From NCBI GenBank assembly GCA_031284645.1, contig JAITXS010000097.1, forward strand, positions 1 to 12,165: 12,165 bases of DNA, read 5' to 3'. Position numbers and translations under genes: made by a program. The DNA comes from Spirochaetaceae bacterium. Lineage in GTDB: Bacteria; Spirochaetota; Spirochaetia; Treponematales; Breznakiellaceae. This document shows positions 1 through 7,232 of this stretch, in pieces. Numbering within the stretch: position 1 is the first letter of the stretch; each line of letters begins with the position of its first letter. The notes beneath the pieces were generated by a model that was not told the origin of the DNA, searched no databases, and saw only the letters and a program-made list of their open reading frames with translations.

Positions 1-1
1 G

Positions 2-280
2 GGGACCGACACAGATACTGCGCTGATTAATTTTGCGTGGAATAGTAGTAATGCAGGGGGTAAGACACATTCTGTAGGGTGGAAGCTGACGAATAGCGCA
101 GGGCTGTATGACATGAGCGGTAATGTGTGGGAGTGGTGTTTTACCGCTTCGGGTGTGTACCGTGTGGTACGGGGCGGGAGTTGGACCAATAATGTGGGGC
201 GCTGTACGGTGGTCGATCGTCTCAGCAACGGCCCCGGCAGCGCGTACAACGATGGTGGGTTCCGGGTGGTGTGCCGCTGA
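2..280 (+). CDS. FGE-sulfatase domain protein, C-terminal fragment (5' end outside window); possible DGR variable protein
   Basis: An open frame enters from the left edge and ends at TGA 278-280, giving 92 residues. It contains the hallmarks of the C-terminal half of the formylglycine-generating-enzyme/sulfatase-modifying-factor fold: GLYDMSGNVWEW, then RVVRGGSW, a Cys, and a terminal GFRVVCR. This fold is a C-type-lectin variant. In Treponema it is often used as a surface or ligand-binding scaffold rather than as a true sulfatase activator; the T. denticola DGR protein TvpA is an example. Between RGGSW and GFR, most residues fall where the family consensus carries Asn, and the codons are largely of NNC form (CTC AGC AAC GGC .. 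GGC AGC .. TAC AAC at 221-250). This is the footprint expected of adenine-directed mutagenesis of AAC codons. No template repeat or reverse transcriptase lies in the window. The segment is visibly more G-rich than the genes to its right. The fold call is firm; catalytic function and DGR status are inference. Confidence 0.85.
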   Translation, partial: GTDTDTALINFAWNSSNAGGKTHSVGWKLTNSAGLYDMSGNVWEWCFTASGVYRVVRGGSWTNNVGRCTVVDRLSNGPGSAYNDGGFRVVCR

Positions 281-344
281 GTTCCGCTCGCCCGTGCCCG
301 CTTAATAATAACTTCAAAGGACGCGAAGGACACAAAGAAGAATA

Positions 345-468
345 GGGTTATGGGTGTAGGGTAGTAGGTTTCTGATCAGAACTAAACCCTCTACCCGAAG
401 CTGGGGGTTAAGGAATTTTGGGATGGTAGGGGCTTTCTGGTAAAGTCTATACCCCATACCCATAACCC
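345..468. repeat. Nested inverted repeat (outer 11-bp arms, inner hairpin)
   Basis: The outer arms gggttatgggt (345-355) and acccataaccc (458-468) are perfect 11-nt reverse complements. Nested inside is a hairpin: GGGTAG (359-364) pairs with CTACCC (391-396) and GGTTT (367-371) pairs with AAACC (384-388), with one 2x2 internal mismatch and a 12-nt loop. The perfect 10-bp palindrome TCTGATCAGA occupies 371-380. Further copies of the CTACCC/TTACCC words continue to about 500, one of them (488-494, ctaccct) complementary to 358-364. It could be a dispersed extragenic palindrome or a degenerate minisatellite. There is no T tract, so it does not look like a simple terminator. Confidence 0.65.
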
Positions 469-532
469 TTTACCCTATTTAGACCCCCTACCCTTTACCC
501 AATGACCCTATAAAGCGGATTAATGCATGAGC

Positions 533-561
533 TTGACGGCGCTTACTATAGATGGTAGCAT
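533..561 (+). promoter_or_regulatory. Possible sigma70-type promoter for the 618 gene
   Basis: TTGACG (533-538) is followed after 17 nt by TAGCAT (556-561). The -35 matches consensus at 5 of 6 positions and the -10 at 4 of 6. It would give a leader of about 50 nt. The neighbouring AT-rich DNA offers other -10-like words, so the exact site is uncertain. Confidence 0.3.
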
Positions 562-617
562 ATATAAATATGACAAGTTGTAATAATGAATCATCCTGTC
601 AAATGTTTGGTCCGTAA

Positions 618-1637
618 ATGAAAGTACAAAAAAAAGTTATCCTGATATTAAGCATCTTTAACATCTTTATTATTGTGCGCCATGTAAACTCCCTCGACTT
701 GGCTGGTATTCAAAATGATTTTAATGCATATGCGGACAGCGTGATTAATTCAATGCCGCTTAATGCAGCCGTTGGGCTTAACTGGTCAGACGCCTATATA
801 GGCAATTTACCGTTTCATTTTGGCGGCGGAGTAAGTTTTGGCACAATCACTATGGACAAGGGGCCTTTTGTAAAAGAAGCTGCAAATTTAGGGGCGAACA
901 CTTCAAAAATCGATCCGGGGGGCGGAGATTTTGACAAAACATTCATACCGGCTTATGTTTTGGACTTGAGATTCGGTGGTTTTGGTCTGCCCTTTGATGT
1001 GGGTGGAAAAATCGGTTATCTTTGGAAGGTCGAGGATTGGAAAAACTCCAATTTCGGTCTTAATTTTATTATTGCCGGTTGTGATATCCGTTTTGCGGTA
1101 TTAAAAGGCGGCCCTGTTCTGCCGAAAGTTTCAATCGGGCTTGGATTTAACTATGTAAATGGCGGCATTGACCTTGATATGGCCGAAAACACCGAATTTT
1201 CAGCTTTAAGCAATATAAAAATTACGGCGGAGAAGCCGGTGCTTGACCTGTTCTGGGAAACAAGGACATTAGAAGTAAAAGCGCAGATTTCCAAAACAAT
1301 CGGGGGGCCGGTTTTTAACCTGTATCTTGGCTTAGGCGGTGGTTATGCCTGGTCGAACGCAGGTTATAAGATTAAATCGAATTTAAATTACACAAACGGA
1401 GATGTTAAGACTCCAATCTCGCAGGCACAAGGGGATATTCAAGCGGTCGGTATCGGGGGCTTCGATCAATTTGACGCGAACGGGTTTTCCGCTATAAAAG
1501 ACGGCTATGGCGGATTCTTCAGGACATACGGGGGATTTTCCTTGAATTTTGCTATTATCAAAGTTGATTTAATGTTCATGTTTGTTGTTCCCGGTTTTAA
1601 CTACGGTTTTACCTTAGGTCTTAGAGCGCAAAGCTAG
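618..1637 (+). CDS. Secreted, probable outer-membrane beta-barrel protein (spirochaetal, function unknown)
   Basis: A 339-residue protein with a Sec-type signal peptide: basic start (MKVQKK), hydrophobic core about residues 7-20, and probable cleavage after VNS near residue 25. There is no lipobox cysteine, so it is not a lipoprotein. The mature part is rich in Gly and aromatic residues with alternating hydrophobic strands, for example FHFGGGVSFG, GGFGLPFDVGGKIGYLW, FNLYLGLGGGYAW and the final FNYGFTLGLRAQS. This pattern fits an outer-membrane beta-barrel exposed at the cell surface. No enzyme motif is visible and the family was not recognised by name. The AUG at 618 is chosen because the signal peptide begins there; no good Shine-Dalgarno precedes it. 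The gene stands alone and converges with the T6SS operon, with a shared hairpin terminator downstream. Location is well supported; function is unknown. Confidence 0.75.
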   Translation: MKVQKKVILILSIFNIFIIVRHVNSLDLAGIQNDFNAYADSVINSMPLNAAVGLNWSDAYIGNLPFHFGGGVSFGTITMDKGPFVKEAANLGANTSKIDPGGGDFDKTFIPAYVLDLRFGGFGLPFDVGGKIGYLWKVEDWKNSNFGLNFIIAGCDIRFAVLKGGPVLPKVSIGLGFNYVNGGIDLDMAENTEFSALSNIKITAEKPVLDLFWETRTLEVKAQISKTIGGPVFNLYLGLGGGYAWSNAGYKIKSNLNYTNGDVKTPISQAQGDIQAVGIGGFDQFDANGFSAIKDGYGGFFRTYGGFSLNFAIIKVDLMFMFVVPGFNYGFTLGLRAQS

Positions 1638-1754
1638 GCTGCTTTTAAAACTCAATTTAATCCCAACTACAATAGCTTTGTAAAGTCTAACAATATTTTT
1701 CCAAGAGCATCTTGACATTATTAACAGCATTTAAGGTTGAAGACTTTCGATCAT

Positions 1755-1785
1755 AAAAAAAGGGGCCGTGCGGCCCCCTTTTTTT
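1755..1785. terminator. Bidirectional rho-independent terminator
   Basis: GGGGCC (1762-1767) pairs with GGCCCC (1772-1777) around a 4-nt loop. Seven A (1755-1761) lie before it and seven T (1779-1785) after it. Read on either strand it is a GC hairpin followed by a U tract. It lies between the 618 gene and the 3' end of tssM, which converge on it. Confidence 0.9.
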
Positions 1786-1811
1786 ATCTCCATTCTTTCA
1801 ACAGAAGAGAA

Positions 1812-4800
1812 TTACTGATTACTGCCGCTTGGCCCGGTGGCTTGGTCAGGATTATTTTGCGTATTCTGTCCTGCCTGATTTCCCGTTGGCGGCGTTGTCG
1901 GGGCCGCGCCGGTGCTTTGCCCTGCCTGATCGCCGGAAACGGGGGCCTGATTCGCCGGATCCTCTGCTAAACCGGCATTTTTTTCTCCGGTAACAGATTC
2001 TGAAAATTGACTTTGAACTGCATTATCAGCATTTACCAAATTTTGATCGCTTTGTAAATTCGGCCAATTTAAGGTGTTATACCAGGCTTCCGCAGCAGGA
2101 ACCGGATTATTAAAACTAATCTCGGTAAAATATACAAAGGAAGATCCTTCCATAGTGTCAAGGAAATGAAGGGGAATATATCTTTGTCCTTTATCGCCGT
2201 TTATACCGCCGTCTCTTAAATAAAGTTGAAAAATCATCCAGGGGCCTTCAATAGAGAATTCACTGGCTGTGTATCGATCTCCCGATGTTTTGAAGAGTTT
2301 AACGGTAAGGCCGCTGTCCTGAGCCTTGCCCTGCGTTAAGGTAAGCGGCTGACTCGAATAGGTATTAAAACTTTGTTCTCCGCGATTAGCGCTTGAAACC
2401 CGCATATATCGGAAACGATTAATCGCAAGAAGCTGCCCGTTAGCCGGTAATGTGGTCTGTTCCGCAACCGGCGGCTGAATTAATGACCATACAAAGGGAC
2501 TTTGTATATTTGAAACAGCGCCGGCAAATCCGTATACTGTCTGTGCCCATTGTCGGGCCGGCCTTCCGGTAAAGAGAATCGGGTGCAATGTTTTTTGGAT
2601 AAAAGCGTCATCGTTTTCTCCAAGAGGCTGTTCCGGTAAAAGCCCCGCGCCCATATCGTTAAGCAAGAGTGCAATGTCATTAACATCATTCAGACTCAAT
2701 GCGTTTGACAAGGGAGCATCGGAACAAATCGGGAAAGACTTCATTTTCTTTTTAAGCGATTCAAATTGAATGAGTTTTATTTCGCTAAAATCATGCGAAA
2801 GGATCGTAAGGCCGTCAAGAATAAAGCTGTCCCACCAGCCTATTTTGATATCTTTCTTGCCGGAATAAATCGTCATATACTTGTCTTTTAAATCCTGTTT
2901 TGTTGTGTTTTGCAGTGTTTTAAAAGCTGTTTCCACATCACGGGGAAGGATATCCCAAGCGGAAAGCATTCTTTCCGCATCAGCACTCATATATGTTGAT
3001 AAAAGTTTAATACGGTCATTTAAAAACGAGATGGCCCCGCTTTTTAACGCGATTGCTGATTGGGAAAGGGTCGCATCATCAAGATTATTGATAAATTCAA
3101 TGCTTTTTGAATACATATCCTGCAATACCGTATTAACCTGATATGGTTTGAGCATGGACACACAGTATTGATAGTCAGACCATGATCCTGCCGGATTATA
3201 GGCGTTATCCGCATAATTCTGCCAATATTGAACGTAATTCCCAAGATAACCCTGTAGGGAATCTTTTTCATAAAGTGAACGATCAAGGCTGTACAGGAAA
3301 CGCGGGGCATTATCACCGCTGCTTTTAAATAAATTAAGAAATTCGACGATATTGTCAATGATTGTTTTAACCAGTACCGGATCATAGGATTTATTAAAGC
3401 GTAATGTCCCGATTACATTTTGAATGGCATTGTCCGAAAACGAAAAAATCATGTCGTTTTTCGCAAGGCCTTCGATATTTGCCGCAATAATCTCATCACT
3501 CTGCTTTAAGAACGGGAAAAAAGTATCGAAAACAACATAACGGTTCAGAAAGGCTTCGGCAATAAGCATATTCCGTGCGTTTGCCATCAGTACCGCGGTG
3601 TTTTTGTTTTCGATGTACGGCTTTACATAGTCGTCATATTGTTCAATGACGCCGGTAATATCATAACGATTATACTGCCAATCCATGGCATGTCCGGATT
3701 TCTTGATACTCTCAGGCGTTGGTATTTCTACATTGGAAGCAAGGTTCAGTACTTGATCGCTTACAATAAAATAAGAGGGTGCGCCAATTTTGTCTTCCAT
3801 TTTTTTAACATACAATTCATTCGAGCGTAACGCCGCCGCATCGCTTTTTAATTTTGTAATTTCCATCAGGATATTGCGCTCAAAATCCCGGCGCAAAGCC
3901 CTGATTTGTCCGCTTCTTGTGGTTCTATCAACGCCTATTTTGTTCTCCACATAGTTCATGTCGGAGTCGAAAAGCCCTTTGTATTCGTTTACCGCAGTAT
4001 TTATCACAATATCATTAAACAAAAAGGTCGTTATAAGATTATCACCGAAAGGGTCCAGATTCCCGTTTTGCGCGTTAAATGTCATGGGGATATGGAGGGC
4101 AGATAATTTTTCTGTTATATCATTAAAAAGAGTATGGCCTGAATTAACAAGATATTTATGCCGGTTTGTCAACTTTGTCCAGTCATCAACAATACTGCGC
4201 AAACTTTCGATTGAATTGATACTATTCACTCTGCCAAGAACAGCGTTTATCTGTTCAAAATTAGAGACAAGTTCATCTGAAATACGGACAAGCTGTTTTA
4301 TTTTGCCGTAAAACGAATCAGGATAAACCGAAAATCTTCCCCATGCCGAAATAATCGTATTAAGGCCGGCCTCTTTTGCGGACAAAAAATCATCGGAATA
4401 AATATAATTCGCATCAAGCGTAAACGAATAATCCCTGTCATAACGCGGATTGTAGCTTGTTAGAAGGCTCATCGTATTATTTGATACATCACCTAACAGG
4501 GATTCTATCATTGGTTTCATATCAAATGCTTTTGACCTGAATATTTCATGAAGGTCCGTATTACGCATTTCATCAAGCACAACAAATGATCCGATTGCAT
4601 TACGCAGAGTGTGGTCCAGAACAATAGGCTGATTTTCTTCTTCAATAAGTTTTCTGCCGAAGTTTTTTATAACCGGTGTTCTTATCATTGAGCCGTATAA
4701 TTGATTCGTGATGTATACTTTTGTTTTATACCCGATACTTTGCCCCGGGCCGAAAACAAATGCGTTGGATAGATACCAGCCAAAAGGAACTTTAATGTTC

Positions 4801-6392
4801 ATGTCCCGATAAGTTACGGCGTTAAAATAAAATTGAACCCGTGAAGATACAAGTTCCCCTGCAATAGGCTCATCGTCAAGCCGGTAGACATTGGTGATTT
4901 CATCTTTTTTAATAAGCGGAGACTCAAAAGGGGATCCCTTAAACAGGAGGGCGTCAAGAGAACTGTAATAGGCTATCTGCGGGGTCATATCCACGGTCAT
5001 TTTTGATTTATTAAACAGAGCGCTTAAAAGCCAGATAAGTCCCAGAGTAGTAAGGGCAGCGATTGCTGCGTATTGAGGAAGTCGGGAGAATATACGGGTT
5101 TTTCCGGTAAAGGAAAGGTGCGGTGACGGGCGGAATACCCAGTTGTGCAGGGCATCATGAGAAAAATAACCGGAGCTTCGTACCGGTTTTGTCCCGGGAA
5201 TAATAAGTTCATCGGTATGAAGGCCGACAAGGGAGGCAAGAGCGGGACTAAATGAAATACCCATATCTGTTGATGAAGTAAAGGCGACTCCTTCAAAAAA
5301 AGTATTTTTAGTACCGTGAAAATTATTTTTACCAAATAAAGCGCTTAGATATACAGAAAGATTATTGTATATGACCTTTAAATTTTCCGGAAACACATAG
5401 AGCTTGCCGTTTACATCCATACGCTCCATGCGCAGAGTTTCTTCGGCGTTAATATCAACATTCAATTCCCTCGTCAGCATCTGCCTTGATCCGAGCCGCA
5501 CCCGATCTACCAAGTTCCCCCAGAATGATTTAAACGCGGCCTCATCATAGCTTTGTGTGCTGTTTTCAAAGCCGACAAACTGATGTCGTAAATCGCCTTT
5601 TATATTTGAGACAAATTCACGAAATCCGTTTACCATATCAAGTTTGGTAACAACAACATAACAGGGCAGGCACATCCCGCTTGTTTTAAGCAGATAAGAA
5701 AGCTCATTGGCGATTAAGACTGCTTTTTTATGCGACAAACTGTCGGTATCGGCAAGAAGTGCATCGGCGGGAATTGTCAGGACAATACCACTGAACGGTT
5801 TACGCTTTCTCTTCCGGCAGAGCTGTCGTACAATGTAACTCCACTCGGCACTGCTTCCTTCCAGCCAACGGTCAAAGAAGACTCTTCCCGAAATATCGCA
5901 GACAACGGCCTTTGCCCCGTACCAGAACCGGACAGGCAGGCTGTTTTTTCCTTCGTGATCTTCCGGATCGTCTTTTTCCTCTGTGGAAGGTACAAGCTCC
6001 AGCTCGCTTTCCTTCATGAGCAGGGATTTACCGGAACGAGGTTCTCCCAAAAGGATATACCAGGGGCTTGAATAAAGCCCGCGTGCATAATCAGCAAGAT
6101 TGGCAAAACCCTCTTTGATCAGTTCATTGATTTTTATGATATTGTCGGAAAGCAGTTGTTTTGCCTGTTCATGGCCCTCGCCGCCCTGAACCAATTGAGA
6201 GAGATGGCGCCAGACTTTGAGGTCTTGCATTATTTCCGCTGTTTCTTTCGACTTAATCCGTTTACGTTTTAATTTTCTGAACACAGGCAATAAGATAAGC
6301 AAGAGGAGAATGATTCCTATTATAATGGCAATAACTTTTGCTACATTGCTGTCTTTTAATAAACTAAGTGCGGGCGTTAACAAACCGATCAT
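1812..6392 (-). CDS. tssM: Type VI secretion system inner-membrane protein TssM (IcmF family), extended
   Basis: This is the core of the T6SS trans-envelope channel, anchored in the inner membrane, with a cytoplasmic NTPase-like domain and a large periplasmic part that contacts TssJ. The 1526 residues show an N-terminal membrane segment (about 20-38) followed by a basic stretch. Next come a Walker A motif GEPRSGKS (116-123), a Walker-B-like strand VVCDISGR (163-170) and TKLD (249-252) as the guanine-base motif. A second membrane segment spans about 441-460, and more than 1000 periplasmic residues follow. Many proteobacterial TssM proteins have about 1100-1200 residues and an N-terminal membrane hairpin; this one is longer and shows one clear N-terminal helix. 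The last ~65 residues form a Gln/Gly/Pro/Thr/Asn-rich tail with imperfect GxQAGQxT repeats. The AUG is preceded by CAGGAA at 6-nt spacing. It is last in the operon, 27 nt after tssL, and is followed by a strong terminator. Confidence 0.93.
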   Translation of the reverse strand: MIGLLTPALSLLKDSNVAKVIAIIIGIILLLLILLPVFRKLKRKRIKSKETAEIMQDLKVWRHLSQLVQGGEGHEQAKQLLSDNIIKINELIKEGFANLADYARGLYSSPWYILLGEPRSGKSLLMKESELELVPSTEEKDDPEDHEGKNSLPVRFWYGAKAVVCDISGRVFFDRWLEGSSAEWSYIVRQLCRKRKRKPFSGIVLTIPADALLADTDSLSHKKAVLIANELSYLLKTSGMCLPCYVVVTKLDMVNGFREFVSNIKGDLRHQFVGFENSTQSYDEAAFKSFWGNLVDRVRLGSRQMLTRELNVDINAEETLRMERMDVNGKLYVFPENLKVIYNNLSVYLSALFGKNNFHGTKNTFFEGVAFTSSTDMGISFSPALASLVGLHTDELIIPGTKPVRSSGYFSHDALHNWVFRPSPHLSFTGKTRIFSRLPQYAAIAALTTLGLIWLLSALFNKSKMTVDMTPQIAYYSSLDALLFKGSPFESPLIKKDEITNVYRLDDEPIAGELVSSRVQFYFNAVTYRDMNIKVPFGWYLSNAFVFGPGQSIGYKTKVYITNQLYGSMIRTPVIKNFGRKLIEEENQPIVLDHTLRNAIGSFVVLDEMRNTDLHEIFRSKAFDMKPMIESLLGDVSNNTMSLLTSYNPRYDRDYSFTLDANYIYSDDFLSAKEAGLNTIISAWGRFSVYPDSFYGKIKQLVRISDELVSNFEQINAVLGRVNSINSIESLRSIVDDWTKLTNRHKYLVNSGHTLFNDITEKLSALHIPMTFNAQNGNLDPFGDNLITTFLFNDIVINTAVNEYKGLFDSDMNYVENKIGVDRTTRSGQIRALRRDFERNILMEITKLKSDAAALRSNELYVKKMEDKIGAPSYFIVSDQVLNLASNVEIPTPESIKKSGHAMDWQYNRYDITGVIEQYDDYVKPYIENKNTAVLMANARNMLIAEAFLNRYVVFDTFFPFLKQSDEIIAANIEGLAKNDMIFSFSDNAIQNVIGTLRFNKSYDPVLVKTIIDNIVEFLNLFKSSGDNAPRFLYSLDRSLYEKDSLQGYLGNYVQYWQNYADNAYNPAGSWSDYQYCVSMLKPYQVNTVLQDMYSKSIEFINNLDDATLSQSAIALKSGAISFLNDRIKLLSTYMSADAERMLSAWDILPRDVETAFKTLQNTTKQDLKDKYMTIYSGKKDIKIGWWDSFILDGLTILSHDFSEIKLIQFESLKKKMKSFPICSDAPLSNALSLNDVNDIALLLNDMGAGLLPEQPLGENDDAFIQKTLHPILFTGRPARQWAQTVYGFAGAVSNIQSPFVWSLIQPPVAEQTTLPANGQLLAINRFRYMRVSSANRGEQSFNTYSSQPLTLTQGKAQDSGLTVKLFKTSGDRYTASEFSIEGPWMIFQLYLRDGGINGDKGQRYIPLHFLDTMEGSSFVYFTEISFNNPVPAAEAWYNTLNWPNLQSDQNLVNADNAVQSQFSESVTGEKNAGLAEDPANQAPVSGDQAGQSTGAAPTTPPTGNQAGQNTQNNPDQATGPSGSNQ

Positions 6393-6398
6393 ACTATA

Positions 6399-6404
6399 TT
6401 CCTG
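6399..6404 (-). promoter_or_regulatory. Ribosome binding site of tssM
   Basis: CAGGAA on the minus strand lies 6 nt before the AUG at 6392, inside the 27-nt tssL-tssM gap. It supports that start. Confidence 0.65.
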
Positions 6405-6419
6405 ATTATATTTTTTTTA

Positions 6420-7226
6420 CTATTTTAATTGTGTTTTCGAATTCCGCTGGTCAGGATTTACCTGAAAAACGGACTTTGGAGCTGTATTTTCTTCATTAAG
6501 ATTCTGCTGTCGTTCCGGAAAGTCGTAAAGTACGCCGGCAGACTGCGGAACTGCATCTTCAGCTGTTTTTGCCAAAACTTGCCGGAAGCGTTCCGTTACA
6601 TTGAGGAAACTTCCCAAGTTGATCATAAAGCAAAGAAACGCGCCTATGCCGGCCAAAACAATCGCTGTAAGGAGCGGCGGTGTGCTGCGCCGCTTTTTTT
6701 TTCCGGCTGCACGCTCTTTTTCAATGCTCGAAACAATCGTTTCGTTTCTTATATCAAAACTATCGTTGATTTTCGAAGCGCAGCGCTTCATGCAATTCTC
6801 GATGTACGAGGGATCCGATCTCCGGTCTCCGTCAAAGCCCAAGCCGAGCATAACATCGTACAGAACAACAGTATCTTTTTGAACCGGATCATCTAAGGCC
6901 GCAGAAAGCAGATCAAAAAACTTTTCGTCGCCGGAAAGCTCGTTGTAAGCCCGCGCCAATTCACGCCATTCCTGTCTAAACGGGAATTTTCCCTCTTTTA
7001 CCGTGTAGTCGATAAAGAAGACGAGCGGACGCTCAATACGTGCGTACTCTTTGGCAAGTTCTTCATCTTTTTTGGATTCTTCTTTCGCCTCACGCAAAAG
7101 CTCTTCCACATCATGTTGAAACTTTTCTTTATTCGGCTCCTTTCCCAAGTCGGCAAGCTGCCAATAATTGCAGACAAGGGTTAAAACAGGCGCGCATAGT
7201 TTTTCAAGTGTGCTTATCGTATTCAC
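6420..7226 (-). CDS. tssL: Type VI secretion system inner-membrane protein TssL (DotU/ImpK family)
   Basis: TssL partners TssM in the inner-membrane part of the T6SS envelope complex and contacts the baseplate on the cytoplasmic side. The 268-residue product has a helical cytoplasmic domain with DotU-type features: LCAPVLTLVC near the start (10-19), FFIDYTVKEG (70-79, where the family usually has LDE/LDD) with a Trp at 87, and DPVQKDTVVLYDVMLGLGFD (113-132), matching the family's conserved helix and LGFxG segment. One membrane helix lies at about 184-204 after a basic KKKRR stretch. About 64 polar, Asn/Gln-rich residues then project into the periplasm, with no OmpA-type peptidoglycan-binding domain. 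Translation starts at GUG, preceded by GGTGGAG at 9-nt spacing. It begins 6 nt after the tssK stop, which suggests coupled translation. Confidence 0.9.
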   Translation of the reverse strand: MNTISTLEKLCAPVLTLVCNYWQLADLGKEPNKEKFQHDVEELLREAKEESKKDEELAKEYARIERPLVFFIDYTVKEGKFPFRQEWRELARAYNELSGDEKFFDLLSAALDDPVQKDTVVLYDVMLGLGFDGDRRSDPSYIENCMKRCASKINDSFDIRNETIVSSIEKERAAGKKKRRSTPPLLTAIVLAGIGAFLCFMINLGSFLNVTERFRQVLAKTAEDAVPQSAGVLYDFPERQQNLNEENTAPKSVFQVNPDQRNSKTQLK

Positions 7227-7232
7227 TATTTT

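Larger units (their letters stand above)
281..617. other. Intergenic region with nested inverted repeats, no gene
   Basis: No convincing gene is visible here. The first ~20 nt after the stop are GC-rich, followed by a purine-rich stretch (about 311-340). From 341 to about 505 the DNA is built of GGGTA/GGGTTA-type words on the left and their complements (TACCC, TAACCC) on the right. Beyond 505 it becomes AT-rich leader DNA for the gene at 618, with a possible promoter at 533-561. The repeat-rich part is described separately. Confidence 0.7.

Noticed and set aside
123..305. 60-residue plus-strand frame
   Set aside because: It overlaps the FGE-fold frame (2-280) in another phase and shows no family features; the FGE frame has multiple conserved motifs.
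5730..6071. 113-residue plus-strand frame opposite the tssM NTPase domain
   Set aside because: It is antisense to the Walker A/B region of tssM, whose motifs show that the minus strand is the coding one.
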